From the NCBI RefSeq assembly GCF_002105155.1, contig NW_019029012.1:408805-472804 (forward strand): a stretch of DNA of 64,000 nucleotides. The letters run 5' to 3'. Every line of letters starts with the position of its first letter. Position 1 is the stretch's first letter. Origin of the DNA: Lobosporangium transversale. Its lineage: Eukaryota > Mortierellomycota > Mortierellomycetes > Mortierellales > Mortierellaceae. Under the pieces are notes generated by a model. It worked only from the letters and a program-made list of their open reading frames with translations. It was not told the origin of the DNA and did no database searches. The translations under genes were made by a program, and so were the position numbers. Positions 1-11,981 of this stretch are shown here, piece by piece.

Positions 1-419
1 AATATGCTTTCAAGCGTCGCGACAGCATTATAAAAAGAAGAGAACTCCGAGTCTTTCTCACGACAAGCAATCAAACAACCAGGCAATCAAACAACCAAGC
101 AATAAAATAAACTAAGCAGGCAAAAGAAAGTTATTCTCTTTGGGACCCCTAGCTTAAGAGACATTATATGCGTCCATCCCGCAAGAAGAACCTGAGAACA
201 TCTATTACTGATTCAAGGTTATCTTTATCTGTTGGTTACGTTTCATTGGTCGATCAACTCCTTCACTCTAATTGAACATCTTTTCCTTGCAACAATATTT
301 TATTTTTTTTACACCATCATCACCTTCCTTCATTACCCCTGCTGCTTCCCAGCAGCATTTGTTTTCTTTGCTGCATCATCTTTCATTTCCTGACAATTTC
401 TCTATTCTCTCCTATAAGC

Positions 420-450
<31 letters not shown>

Positions 451-539
451 CGCTTTCGTCCTTCCTTTTTTTTTTTTTTTTTGCTATTCAAGCTGATTTG
501 GCCTGACCCTCTCATTGTTCTTTTCGTGTCTCAACAACT

Positions 540-3500
540 ATGACTCAGCCTTCACAGCAGCCTCCTCTCGATGACGAGCCTATTCCTTTCTTCGGCGGTG
601 CCAATACTGGCCTCAGTACAGGTCCGTCTGCACCACGGCAGCCAATCCAACCTCTTCGTCCACAACCACAGCAGGGTCCTGTTAGACCGCCTATTCAGCA
701 ACAACGGACCGGCAATACTATTGCTCCAGTGCAGCTTCAGCCTCAACGTCATCCTCAGCAGCATGCCCATCCAATACCTCAACAAGGGTATGGGCTACAA
801 CAAGTTCAACAGCCGTCGCGGCAGATGAATCAATCACCCTTTGCATCTGCTGCTGATCTATTTACAAGCTCACCTGGAAGTCAACAGCAAGGACCACTTC
901 AAGGATATCAATCTCAAGCACAGCCACAGAGATTCCCTCCCTCAAATCAGCTTCCACCACCAGTACAGCAACAACAGCACCAACAGCAGGCATCCTCACA
1001 TCAAAGACAACAGTCTCTTCCATATCAACAACAGCAACAAGCATCTAGCCAGTCTCAGCGGAATCCTCAGCAGCAACAAGAGCAATTTTCAGCCCAGGGG
1101 ACCGTGCTTCCTGCCGTCGCTCCCGTCCCACCTCAAGAACAGTCTTATTCTCCTTTCGCGTCAGCTTCCGATTTGTTTGGAAATTCGATTAGCCAAGCTA
1201 CAGGATGGTCAATTTCCTCCGCAACAGAAGATGCTGTTACTTATGGACATCCAACTATGGTCCCCTCTCCTCTTCAAAAGCAACCTTCGCAGCCTCTAAT
1301 GTCTCAGAGTCAGGAGACGCCTCTAGCGCCCCCACCCCCACTCCAGCATTCAATTCAATCATCGCAGCAACAGCAACAATATCAAGGTCCTCCTCAAGGG
1401 CCGAGCCCAATTGCTCCTAGTCCACATATGTATGCATCTGCGCCGGTCCAAACTGATCAAACAACTCAGAAGCAGCCATCGGCTTGCCTTCCACCACCTC
1501 CAAGAGCAGCTATCAGTACGCCAAGGCAAGGCGCATCTTTACCATCATCCTCGCAGCAAGATACATCACCCTATGCAAATCATTTGCCGCCAAAGACGCC
1601 CATTTTGACAGCCATTCAAACACCATTGATGCTTCCTGCTCAAACACCCCAGGCCCTTCAGTCATCTCATACCCCTTACATAGGCCCAGTGCGTAACCAA
1701 TATGATTCTTCCTCACCACAAATATTACTAAAGCCATGCCCTTATACTGACTGTGGTGGTGAGAACAAACCATATTCAAAATTTTGCTCCGAATGTGGTC
1801 GCTCCATCTCTACCACTAGCCACCCTGCGACACCTGCACTCGGTCGCACTGAATTGCCGGTCTCAAGCGTCCCTCCAATGCCTAACCTCGACCGTATAAA
1901 CGCCTTTTCTCAAGAATACCAGCAGAACGATCTATACATCAACAAAACTCAGGACGATCAGGCTCAGCAGCAGTACGGTCTGGATTATGACCAAAGTCGT
2001 GATCAAGAATATGAGCAAGCGCACGATCAACAAGACTATAGTCAACAGGGACATGACCAGCAGGGATATGGTCAGCAGAACTATGGCCAACAGAGCTATG
2101 ACCAGCAGAACTATGATCAGAACTATGACCAACAGAACTATGATCAGCAGAACTATGATCAGCAGAGCCATGAACAGCAGAGCCATGAACAGCAGAATTA
2201 TGATCAACAAAACTATGAGCAGCAGAATTATGACCAACAGAACTATGAGCAGCAGAATTACGATCAACAAGGCTATAACCAACAAAGTTATGAGCAACAA
2301 GGCTATAATCCACAGTGCTATGACCCGCAGAGTTATGATCCGCAAAGCTTTGATTCGCAGAGTTATGATCCGCAAAGTTATGACCCGCAGAGCTATAGCC
2401 AACAGAACTATGAACAAGGCTATCAACAGCAGGAGTACGACCAAACTTATAGTCAAACTTATGGCGATACTGCATATTATGATCAGAACCAACAAGGGTT
2501 TTATGACCCCACGACTAGTCAGTATATAGATCAATACCAGCAACAAGAGCAGGCCATGCCGGAACCAGAGCCTATGCCCGAAGAACTCGAAGGAGTTGAT
2601 GATCCATTGAATAGAATCCATGGATGCCCAATTATCGCTTTCGGATTTGGAGGTATCGAACTACGTTAATAGATATTAAAATGTATGTCAGGTTTCTAAG
2701 AAGGATTTTTGATAGTTACTAATATTGGTCCTGATGACTACTTTCAGGCAAAATTATGGTTTCCTTCCCACGCTTGGTACAACGCTTCGACTCGGCTAGC
2801 AATACCATGATTACTAAGAAATACCCAGGCGATCTTCAACTGAAGCATGTTAAGGAAGTATTATCTGTGGATAAGGACATAGCCACCTATCCAGGTCCTC
2901 TTTTGGTGGATAATGCCGCTCAAATGAAAAATAAGCGCAAGGATGTCTTGAAGTTCATTGAGCACAAGATCAATGGGTTAGAGCATGGACAGCAGGATGA
3001 CGCCTTTGATGCACACCGCGTCCTTATCTGGCGCTTGTTTAAAGTAATGTTTGAGCAGGAAGGCGCTCTAGTGGGAGGGTAAGGATCTAACTGAGAATGA
3101 AAAACTCTGCATTAGCGCCTATAGCCTATCTGGTGTAATAACTATATTTTCTATACCTTAGCCCCAAGATTGATGAAGCTGTCCGTAGCGTGCTACTATC
3201 CATTCCCCTGACAATGTATCCGGCCGAGTCATTTCATGAGCATACTGGCCCTGTCAGAACATCTGCTTCCCTTGATAAACTCCAGGACCTTCTTCGTAGA
3301 GGCGACCGAGCCGGCGCCGTCCGCTATGCAATGAATGCAAATCTTTGGGCTCATGCGCTTGTCATTAGTAGTTCTGTCAATAAAGAGCTATGGAAAGAGG
3401 CCGTCAATGGCTTTGTTAACCAGGAACTTATGGCTGGAGGAGGAGAGCAACAGGCGAACGGTCGCGAGGCTATGCGTGTATTATATGCTCTATTCTCTGG

Positions 3501-6500
3501 TCAAACTCAAAGCGCCATCAATGAAATCATTCCAATGGGCCTTCGTAACCCTCCCGAGGATACCCAGAATGGCTCCCAAGTACAAGAAGAGCAGTTCGTC
3601 ACTGCAGAGTCACTATCGTTTGTGAAGCCTATTGAGGAACCCAAGATTCCAGGGACTAGTCTTGGCCAGTGGCGTGATACGCTCGCTATGATCTTGTCTA
3701 ATCGCACTGCTGGAGATCAAAGTGCTATTTGTTCTCTTGGAGATCTTCTGATGAAGGAAGGATGGGTCGAGGCTGCTCACATTTGCTACTTGCTCTCCCC
3801 TCAAGTCTCTCTGCATTCTGGATTAGATGCTCCCTCAAACCGCTTGGTCTTAATCGGTGCTGATCAAAGCCCTTATGCAGCGTTCCCATTCTACAAGAAT
3901 ATCACTGCTTTTCAAAAGACCGAAATTTATGAGTTTGCCTGTGCGTTAAAGAGCCCTGGTGTGGCTAGTGCACTTCCTTTCTTACAACCATACAAGCTTC
4001 ATTATGTCTGGACTCTAGTGGAGTTGGGAATGTTCTCTGAGGCCGGAAGGTAAGCTCGCGTGTTCTTTTTTTTTTCACATGCAAACAATAAGTTTAATAA
4101 TTTACCCTATTCAACTAGATATCTGGAATCGATCGAAGCTATTGTCAAGTCGCAAACGAAGGGGTCTCCTTACTACAACGTTGTGTTCCTTGAACGTCTC
4201 AAGGATATTACCGAGCGTTTGACTGGCAGTTCACAGCTCACAGTTACTGAGTAAGTACTTAATTGCTGATTTACACACTTACCTCAAGTAAACCTCGATA
4301 CATTTTCTTATTTTTATCTACTGTGCTTCCATAGGGAATCCTGGTTTACCAAAAAGGTGCCAAAGCCCACTATTGGTGGTATTTTTGATGCATTGGATAG
4401 TAAGATCTCTAAGTTTATTGCTGGCGATAATGATCAGCCCAAACCAGTGATTGTGGAGCCAAAGGCTAATTCTGTTGAATCTGGCCCTTTCGCCAATGCC
4501 CCTGCTCTGCCTGATTTGAGTAATATTCCACCACGTGCATTATCGCGTTCCAGTAATGGAGCCCGTGCTACAAACCAAGATTCTGCTATTGATCGCAGTA
4601 GACGTCCCTCGGGCTCTAAGTTAGAGGTACCCAAAGCAAACATTTACGGCCAAGGACAACCAACCACTACTTATGCAAATCCTATACAAGCCAGTGGATA
4701 TGACCAGAATGACGAGTACGGTTTGCAGACATACCCGCAGACTGATGCCAATACGGCATATGGCTACCACAGCCAAGGCTATAACAATGATCCGAACCAA
4801 ACCTTTGAAGAATCGTATCAGGAGGGTGGGGAAACTTCGGATTACAGGGGCTATAGTCAACAAGCTCAACCTCAGGAGCAGCAGATGTTTACTAACAGTG
4901 GAGGCCAGCTTGCTCAAAGTGGGTACGACACCAACTACAATACTGGATACAATTCTCAATATGACAATCAGTATGCAGGCCAAGGTGACTTTACTAATGA
5001 ATCTGTCGCCACACAAGCTGCCCAGACTGATGCAACATTTCTCAATCCTGGTTCGGCCCACTATTCTGCAACAGCAGCTCTCGATTCAGTCAAGCCCGCC
5101 GAGGATGGTTACCAGACTGGTGCTGATACCATACTTGCAACTACTTGTGAATATGGCGTAGCACATGAGATACAAGCAGAAGGACCTAGCTATAACTATA
5201 CTGGGGAGGGTGTTTATAATGGCGAGTACCAGCAGGGTCAGGAGTATCAAGGCAATCAAGAGCAACAATATGATGGTTCTCCTGGTGAACAGCAGCACGA
5301 CCAAACATATGCTGAGCAGCAGTATGACCAGGCTTATGGTCAGCAGCATGATCAGGCGTATGATGAGCAACAATATGACCAGAACTACAATGGACAGCAG
5401 CAGTATGACCAATCTGGTTACCAAGACCAGAGCCAATTCCAAACCATTGAAGGCGTCAATCAGGATTTTGCTGCAGAATATAAGGACTACAGCTACCAGG
5501 AACAGGATGCTGATCAAAAACAGCAAGTATCTCTGGCTGCCACCCCCGCAGCTGAAGCCTCTGGTAATGCAATTAGGTCATATGAGCGAACTGAAATCCT
5601 TGCTGATGAACCCACACTTGAACAGCAGGTATACTCTTCCGAAACTATACCTACAGCAGTTGCTAATGACTCAGCTCCTGTCATCGGGAGTCAACAGGGG
5701 AGCTATGGCTATCACGAGGGAGATTTCCAACAAGCTGAGTACCAGCAAGGGGATTATCAGCAAGGCGAGTACCAAGACCAAAGTGAATATCAGCAAGGTT
5801 ATCGCCAAGGAGATCATCAACTACAAGATGACTACCAACAAGGTAACTACCATCAAGACGATTACCAACAAGGCGATTACCAACAAGGCGATTATCAGCA
5901 GGGTGACTACCAGCAAGGCGACTATCAACAGGGTGATTATCAGCAAGAGGGTTACCAGCAAGAAGGCTACCAGCAAGAAGGTTACCAGCAAGAAGGTTAC
6001 CAACAAGAGGGTTATCAACAGGGAGATTACCAGCAAGGAGACTATCAACAAGGAAGTTACCAACAAGGAGGTTACCAGCAAGATAATAATTCCAAAAATG
6101 CACCTCCTCTGGATGAAACTGCTCAGCCAGGCTTTTCTGGGTCTAATGCACCATCCATGTCGGAAGACCATAAAGATCAAGTAGTAGGCCAAGGGGATCA
6201 GGCACAACAGAGTCATTTCAATGACAATGCATGGTGGAGTAATGGTGGTAATGGCAGTGTAGACCCTAATGGCACAGAAGAACAACAGGTCTTCGCAGCT
6301 AACGACAACTCTCAGGAACCAGTCCAAGAAAGTTACGAGGAAGGTCAGTTTATTTCATTTGGCGCTGTCCCAACTATCCCATCGTTTGGCCAGCCTGCAA
6401 TGCCAGTCAATAACAGCAACCAACATACATTTGATGATGACGACGACTTGGGAATGGGTAATAACGCCCTCAATAAGGGAAAGACAGCTGCTACGGAAAA

Positions 6501-6867
6501 GACTGATGGCACTACAGCAACCCAAGCTTCAGAGGATTCAAGTACGCCTGACAATGGATCAAATGAACCCAAGGCTGGATGGTGGCCCAAGCTTTCGCTT
6601 TTGGTAGGTGAAAAGCGTGAATCCACACCAAGGCCCGTTAGAGCAAATCTGGGTGAGGAATCTTCGTTCTATTTTGACAAGGAGCAACAGCGTTGGGTTA
6701 ATAAAAAGGGCGGGGCAGAATCATCGAGCACAGCAGAGCCTTTGCCACCACCAGCTATGCCTCGTACATCTTCACCCGCAAGTGGCCCCCCCAATTCGGC
6801 AACAGGATCTTCTGCGGCAAGAAGAGGAGCACGCTCAAAATATGTGGATGTTTTGAATACCAATTAG
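540..6867 (+). CDS. SEC16: Sec16, COPII coat assembly scaffold at ER exit sites
   Basis: Sec16 scaffolds COPII vesicle budding at ER exit sites by binding Sec23, Sec31 and Sar1. Five exons give a continuous 1998-aa protein: 540-2652, 2748-3078, 3162-4049, 4119-4250 and 4335-6867. All introns are GT-AG and phase-compatible. Seen: a Q/P-rich N-terminus; a Cys4 motif near residues 400-420; a QQ-Y-D/E repeat tract around residues 490-640; the central conserved domain from about residue 686 (DPLNRIHGCPIIAFGFGG); then the helical ACE1/Sec23-binding region (TSASLDKLQDLLRRGDRAGA). A second YQQ-rich tract is followed by the conserved C-terminal element (GWWPKLSLL, FYFDKEQQRW). Length and domain order fit fungal Sec16. 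The first exon junction splits the GFGG motif, which fixes that splice. The T-rich leader upstream of the ATG fits a 5' UTR. Oddities are the two expanded repeats and the zinc-ribbon-like motif. Confidence 0.93.
2026..2432 (+). repeat. In-frame 18-bp minisatellite in SEC16 exon 1 (QQNYDQ-type repeat)
   Basis: About 20 degenerate units encode hexapeptides of the type Q-Q-N/S-Y-D/E-Q. Codons vary (CAG/CAA, TAT/TAC, GAC/GAT), so the peptide pattern is more regular than the DNA. The tract has a tyrosine/glutamine prion-like composition and lies just before the central conserved domain. Confidence 0.9.
5742..6087 (+). repeat. In-frame 15-bp minisatellite in SEC16 exon 5 (DYQQG-type repeat)
   Basis: More than 20 pentapeptide units of the form (D/G/E)YQQ(G/E) are encoded by 15-bp units such as CAACAAGGCGATTAC. 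Several neighbouring units are nearly identical in DNA, which suggests recent unit turnover. It is independent in sequence from the exon 1 tract but has the same Y/Q composition. Confidence 0.9.
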
Positions 6868-7412
6868 AGCAATTAGAGCCAACTTTTTTTTTTCTGTTGA
6901 AGTTGGTTTGGTTTTCATACCCTCAGGCCTTGATTACACCAAGCGCCTCATGATACTTTTACCTTCTTTAGTCTATAGTTTTGTTTGGACTTATTTTTAT
7001 TTTATTTTATTAAAAGCTTGTGCTACTGAACGATTAAAAACCATGAAAAAAAAAAAAAAAAAAAAAAAAAAAGCTCTTATCCCATTCGAAACCGACAGAT
7101 GCTGGTATAAAATCGATCTTTTGGCAGGAGTCAAGTCAGAGGCATCTTGAAGCCCATTTTTTACATGGCAGTTGAAGAGGAGTTGCTCCTCGTCATTTGG
7201 CCATGTACATAAATATTGTAAAAATATATTGATTGAATTGGCCCCAGAAAAAGCGCGTCACATTGAATGGGATTTGAGTATTGAATCGGTGGCTGATTTT
7301 GGCCACCAACTCATTTAAGATTATTCAAAATTCTGAGCCAATAATTATTTGTTTTTAGAATATGTTCATGACCAAATGACGAGGACAATATGCATTCTGA
7401 ACACAAAAGGGG
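6868..7412. other. Intergenic, no gene seen
   Basis: This is the SEC16 3' flank. It holds an A27 run at 7046-7072 and AT-rich sequence. Short open frames here have no coding character. Confidence 0.6.
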
Positions 7413-7420
7413 TATAAATA
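7413..7420 (+). promoter_or_regulatory. Probable TATA box of the 7486 gene
   Basis: TATAAATA lies 66 nt upstream of the ATG at 7486, a reasonable distance for a core promoter with a short leader. Confidence 0.45.
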
Positions 7421-7485
7421 ATAAAACTGTGGCTCAACTGATGCATTATTAAATTGACCTTCTTTGCTTCATCAACACACCAACA

Positions 7486-8901
7486 ATGCCAAAGTTGAAA
7501 AATGAAATTGCAGCCATCACGGAACGCGCCTATGGTAATTGGTTCCTTACATCAAAAGACAAATCTTTTTCAGCATTCGTTTCTAAATTTACCATTATTT
7601 CAAAAGTTCAGGCCGACGAACTTTATCGGGGTCTTCTTCAAAACACCCGACTTGAACAAGGAAAAAGAAAAAAGTTGAACAAGAAATACCAACAATGGAT
7701 TGACACCAAATCTCTCAGTTTCTGGTTGACCTATTTGGATGGTTTGACTTCGAAAAAAATTTTAAAAGGTAACATTCTATTTTAATATAACCTTAGTTTG
7801 TCTTCTGATCTGATGTTACCATTTCTGATATTTTTCCCCCACTTTAGTACATTTATCATTCCACATTAGACAAGAAATGACAACATGGACGTACAAGGAT
7901 CACAATTATTTTCATTATTTCAAACAGTTTATTCACTCCTCACCTTTTTTTCCTCTACATGGAAAGGGCTATGTCGATCTAACCATTCATTTCGAAGACC
8001 CGAGCTCTTTTCTTTATTTTTTAAACGCCCAGAACAAAAAGGCTTTTAAACACCTTAAAAAAACCCTCGAGATTGAATCATACATTTCAACGTCTTTCCC
8101 CGAATTTGATTCAATTTGTACGTCCATCTTTTCTCCGAGCGTTATAACATTTGACGAAGCAAAGCAATCAATAAGAGAAGCAGTGCTGAAAAACATGAAC
8201 AATTCTATTTTGGATTACTTTATGGAGATCCTACTTTCATAGTAAGTCTCTGATATTTAAAAGCAAAAACGTTGGCAGATCAATAGAGCCCTTTTAAATC
8301 CCGATTCCTTCTTTTCTTTAGTTGCCACCATTTCCGATATGCCGATTGTGTCTCTAGCTCTCTAAATGAGAGAGAAGTATTTTCGGACTTCACCTGGAAA
8401 TTCATTCGCGGTGCCTTGTCGCTTCATGGCATTAGGTCCAGATCATTTGAAATACAGTACAGAAACACCAATCAGCGGGCTGACGGAATTGCTTACTTTG
8501 GCAGTGAATCCACTGAAATATACTTTGCTGAAGCTTCTCTACTGTCTAATGCAACCTTGAAAAGTTGCATGGTGGACGCTTGGATTCGTCAAATCAATAA
8601 TATCGCATCCATCACTTCAGAAGCTCCTACCGATTTGAAGATATTTGGTTCTTTCTCTTATAAGAATGTCACCAAATTTTATTGCATGGATTGCAGAGGA
8701 GTTTACAGAATATATACAATCAACGAAATGGTTATTCCCCTCGGAAAAGATGACTTCGCCTACAATATGCATGTTGCTGTAAGAGCTTGCATGCAATTTG
8801 CTTCCATCATTGCAGAAGAGATCAGGAATAGAACACAACATTTAACAATGCCAGGACATGTAAACACATATTTAGATTTACAACTTAAAGAAAAAAAATA
8901 A
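7486..8901 (+). CDS. Uncharacterised 418-aa protein, possible PD-(D/E)XK-like fold
   Basis: Three exons (7486-7768, 7848-8241, 8322-8901) join in phase into 418 codons plus TAA, with good GT-AG sites at both introns; the second has GTAAGT and TTCTTTAG. I do not recognise the protein by name. The N-terminus is lysine-rich (PKLKNEIAAITERAYGNWF). The third exon has the pattern REVFSDFTWKFIRGAL, then RADGIAYFGSESTEIYFAEAS. An 'xADG..., beta strand, E' arrangement resembles repeated Mucoromycota proteins with a PD-(D/E)XK nuclease-like core. The canonical ExK lysine is not obvious here (EAS), so catalysis is doubtful. A Cys pair (YCMDC) lies near residue 346. A TATA box precedes the ATG. Nuclease-like ancestry is inference only; that this is a real spliced gene is fairly secure. 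Confidence 0.7.
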
Positions 8902-8930
8902 AGTGTTTATTTCAGCGGGTTTATTACTGC

Positions 8931-9480
8931 TTAAAGTTGCAAGAGTAATTTTTGTCGCCCTTGTTCGTCGACATTGGTCCATAACACATTTGTCTGCGAG
9001 GAGGATGTTCCTGAAGAAAGATTGACTCGTCCTTCGTCGAATAGTCGATCTGCAAAAGTATTAGCGAAAATGACTAATTTTCCACTGGGAACAGTTTCTT
9101 CCCACAAAAATATGTCTCCGAAGACATCACTTGATAATAGATCTTCGCAGAGGAGAAACCCACGCGTAGGAGAAACATGTTCGGTCAAACTCCACATTCC
9201 AGGACTCCTCAATTGGTTTAAGAAGGCCATAAAAGTCTAGAAGATCATTGAGGCCCTCTAAAGTCTCTTCACTTGCAACGTGGATTGACAGTGATGATGG
9301 CACTCCATTGTAGTAAAGCTCGCAGGGGATATTATAAATGAAAAAAAAAAAAGGGAAGAAAGGATATCGTCGTCCATTTTGAAGACAGAATAGAGTGGCA
9401 AAAGACAGACTGCCATTTGTTTTTTCATCCTTCTTATACAAAAAACGAGATATTGTTAATGTTAAAGAAAAATGAATCAT
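8931..9480 (-). pseudogene. Broken or unresolved minus-strand hypothetical gene
   Basis: Two overlapping minus-strand frames both look coding. The upstream frame (about 9340-9210) reads IPCELYYNGVPSSLSIHVAS and on to DLLDFYGLL. The downstream frame (9240-8931) reads NQLRSPGMWSLTEHVSPT and on to the stop. They are out of register at about 9215-9235. Either an intron ends at the CTTCTAG acceptor near 9240, or a one-base shift has broken the gene. A poly-T stretch near 9340 could be the pyrimidine tract of another intron. The product is not recognised. It ends 30 nt from the end of the convergent 7486 gene. Confidence 0.3.
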
Positions 9481-9685
9481 TTACAATAGCATGTATTCAG
9501 TACTTAATCCTCTCGCTACATTTGGCACAATTTTTTTAATGACCTCTGTTGAATTGCTTATTTCGCATAAAATCAATATTTATTTTTATTTAACCAATCT
9601 CGTTGTGTGACTGTAAAAGAGAATAATATAAATTAAAAATTGTAAAAGCTTCATTTAGAAACACAATTTTAAAAAACATACTTTT

Positions 9686-9884
9686 TCAATTGCTTCGCAC
9701 AATGATATCCATTTTTTTGCATGAACAGCGGGGATTGCAACGTGCTCATGTTTACAATATAAACAGTGTTTGCATAGTCAAGACAAACATACTTTTCAAT
9801 TGGTTCGCCAATGAAAGAATTTCTGAAATGTCCAAAGGATTCAAATTGGGATTGTCCTGAGGTTAAAAATCGATGACAATACAT
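9686..9884 (-). CDS. Possible first exon of an unresolved minus-strand gene
   Basis: An ATG-initiated frame (MYCHRFLTSGQSQFESFGHF) runs to a consensus-like donor (AAAAA|GTATGT) at 9685. It could be the 5' exon of the broken gene at 8931-9480. A plausible acceptor (CTTTTACAG) lies near 9611, but every frame after it closes within about 40 nt. No homology is recognised, so this is weak. Confidence 0.2.
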
Positions 9885-10318
9885 GCTGAATTTTTTTTGA
9901 CAGACAAAGTGTCAGCTGCGCCATGTAGGGGCGAAGCAGATTCTAAGAAACATAAATGTATATTCCAGTTCTATCACGCCATTGAGTAGCATGAAGTATC
10001 TTTTAAAACAGCAATTGATGGTTGAGAGATTAGGAATATGCCGCCATACAGGCTCTCTAAAAAAGATATAGAACAGTGTAGAGGATCTTGGTCTTTGAAC
10101 TACACATGTTGCTTATGCCTTCCATTCAAAGCACCAAGTCAAAGACCATTATCATTATTAGAAAATCGTGCTCTTACAACGACAAACCATAAACTATCAC
10201 CAATACATCAAGACTAGAATAGAATAGCTCTGTTCCCTAAATTCTCGCTGATTTAGCTATCGCATTCCACCTTGTTCAATCTAGCTATTAAATCTGAAGA
10301 TAAACGAGCTTAGATTCC

Positions 10319-11668
10319 TTAGGACTGATTTTTTTCTGGAGTCAAGTCTGCAAAAGACAGCTGTTTTCTGTACGACGAAAAATTAGAAGGATCTAACCGA
10401 GTCAACTTGCGTATCTGTCCATACGCAAGGCGTCCTTTCTCCTTGCCTTCTGCAGTCTTCTGATCAACATCAACCACAAGGCTGACTGCTATTAAAGACA
10501 ACCTAGTGCTAACCCATTCTGCACCATCGACAATCTCTGTCACCGTCATTCTAGGTCCCCTCAGGCGCTTCAGGCGTGGACAGTTAGATAGAATCGCCTG
10601 GACAATGCCATCAGCTCTTTCACTTTCGTCATTGATTTCCAGTATCTCAACTGTATCGCAAAGCCTCTGGTTCCTTCTTTTTCGTACTATCCGTCCATCT
10701 TCCGAAACCTCCTGCTCATCTGCTAGTAGTTCTCGAAGGGAGAGTGGCCCGAACTCACACCATCGAACTTCTAGCCGTCTTAGTTCAGTCATCTGTCTGA
10801 GAAGTGCTGCCATATCCTCGTCGCTTATCTCCATCCTTGAAAAGCATAGTTCTGATAGGTTTGCTAGTGTAAAGGGACGATGATGGAATGCTGCCCTGTA
10901 GAAATCCATAGATATTTGCCGTAAACTTTGAGTATCATCGTTTTTTTCAATAAAGCCCAGATACCGTAGTCCTGGACATCTCCTAGTCAACATCCCAAAG
11001 CAATACGATGATGTGTGCGGATGTGAAAGGTTGGATATTTGCACATCATGAAGATGTAACATGCTCATTTTTGGGAAAAAGAACTTATCCGTGTTGTCAT
11101 CCATGAAGTTGGAAGGTAGTTGATTGATGTTCACTCTGGTCACAGTCAAGTACATAACTCTCTTGCAGACTTGAAAGAATAAATCGACTTCATCGTCAAG
11201 TATAGTTAGTCCGAAAATGTTCAAGACTTTAAGGTGAGTGCATTCCAACAGTGCGCTCCATATTCCTTGTAAACTTGGACAATTGAAGCGAAACTCAGTG
11301 ATTGTGAAGCTGTGAGCCTTGACGAGCTTAGAAAGATGGCTCGGGGCTCTAGGGTCCTGAGATGATTCTGCATAGTAGCCTATGCTCTTGAGACGACCAC
11401 AACCTTGTAATGACTTGAACTCTCTCGGGAAGTGGTCAAAAAACACGAGTCCCTCGATATATTCCTTGTAGTTCTGCAGTCCCTCGGCAGTAAAATATCT
11501 TGAATTATCTCTGCCGATGGAGATCCTTTTCCAGATGAATTTGGCAAGTGCATTGTGGAAAGTTTTGGAAACACGAATGCAATGTAAGAGTTCTTTCCGC
11601 TTTAGGAAGTCGCCAACACGCGAAACAATTTCTGGAATCTCTAAAGGATTCAATTTTGGGCAGCTCAT
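10319..11668 (-). CDS. F-box/LRR-like protein (intact family member)
   Basis: Single-exon 449-aa frame. Residues 7-50 form an F-box-like helical N-terminus (LNPLEIPEIVSRVGDFLKR, then the CIRVSKTFHNALAKFIWKRI block). Leucine-rich degenerate repeats follow to about residue 400, with pieces such as HLKVLNIFGLTILDDEVDLF and CPRLKRLRGPRMTVTEIVDG. F-box proteins act as SCF ubiquitin-ligase substrate adaptors through Skp1; the substrate cannot be told. This is the only undamaged copy in a local cluster with three relatives (11982-13524, 14975-15145, 15464-16769). Its 3' flank (about 9990-10318) resembles the 3' flank of the 15464 copy, pointing to segmental duplication. The F-box assignment is from pattern and family resemblance; the LRR fold is inferred. 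Confidence 0.82.
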   Translation of the reverse strand: MSCPKLNPLEIPEIVSRVGDFLKRKELLHCIRVSKTFHNALAKFIWKRISIGRDNSRYFTAEGLQNYKEYIEGLVFFDHFPREFKSLQGCGRLKSIGYYAESSQDPRAPSHLSKLVKAHSFTITEFRFNCPSLQGIWSALLECTHLKVLNIFGLTILDDEVDLFFQVCKRVMYLTVTRVNINQLPSNFMDDNTDKFFFPKMSMLHLHDVQISNLSHPHTSSYCFGMLTRRCPGLRYLGFIEKNDDTQSLRQISMDFYRAAFHHRPFTLANLSELCFSRMEISDEDMAALLRQMTELRRLEVRWCEFGPLSLRELLADEQEVSEDGRIVRKRRNQRLCDTVEILEINDESERADGIVQAILSNCPRLKRLRGPRMTVTEIVDGAEWVSTRLSLIAVSLVVDVDQKTAEGKEKGRLAYGQIRKLTRLDPSNFSSYRKQLSFADLTPEKNQS

Positions 11669-11981
11669 TATGCAAAGAGAGATGATGGAATGAGAACAGG
11701 CGAATCCTTTTTTGACTGATTTTTATATAAACACGAGTCCAGACCCACGTAGTTCAGTGTCTAAGGTGGAGAATAAATAAAAGAGGATTTGTCCACCTTC
11801 AACACTTCCTTCAAAACTTATATTTGAAAGGCGTGCTTAAAGGTAGTAAGCAACCAACCACGTTTTTTTTTAAATTTCAATTCATGTTCCTATACACTTT
11901 CTCAAGAGACTTCAGCTTGTCAATGTCTGATCACGTTTTATAATCCTAGTTTCACCTCACTCCACCATCCGTCTTCACACG

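Noticed and set aside
2026..2432. CRISPR-like regular spacing
   Set aside because: Contiguous in-frame minisatellite without spacers in a eukaryotic gene.
1932..2621. Long hydrophobic minus-strand frame (229 aa) opposite the SEC16 repeat
   Set aside because: Antisense of CAG/TAT repeat codons gives an artificial Leu/Ile-rich frame; the plus strand is the conserved gene.
5681..6327. Minus-strand frames opposite the second SEC16 repeat
   Set aside because: Same repeat artefact; no start context or conservation.
11380..11574. Alternative minus-strand frame within the F-box gene
   Set aside because: Shadow frame; the 449-aa frame carries the family motifs.
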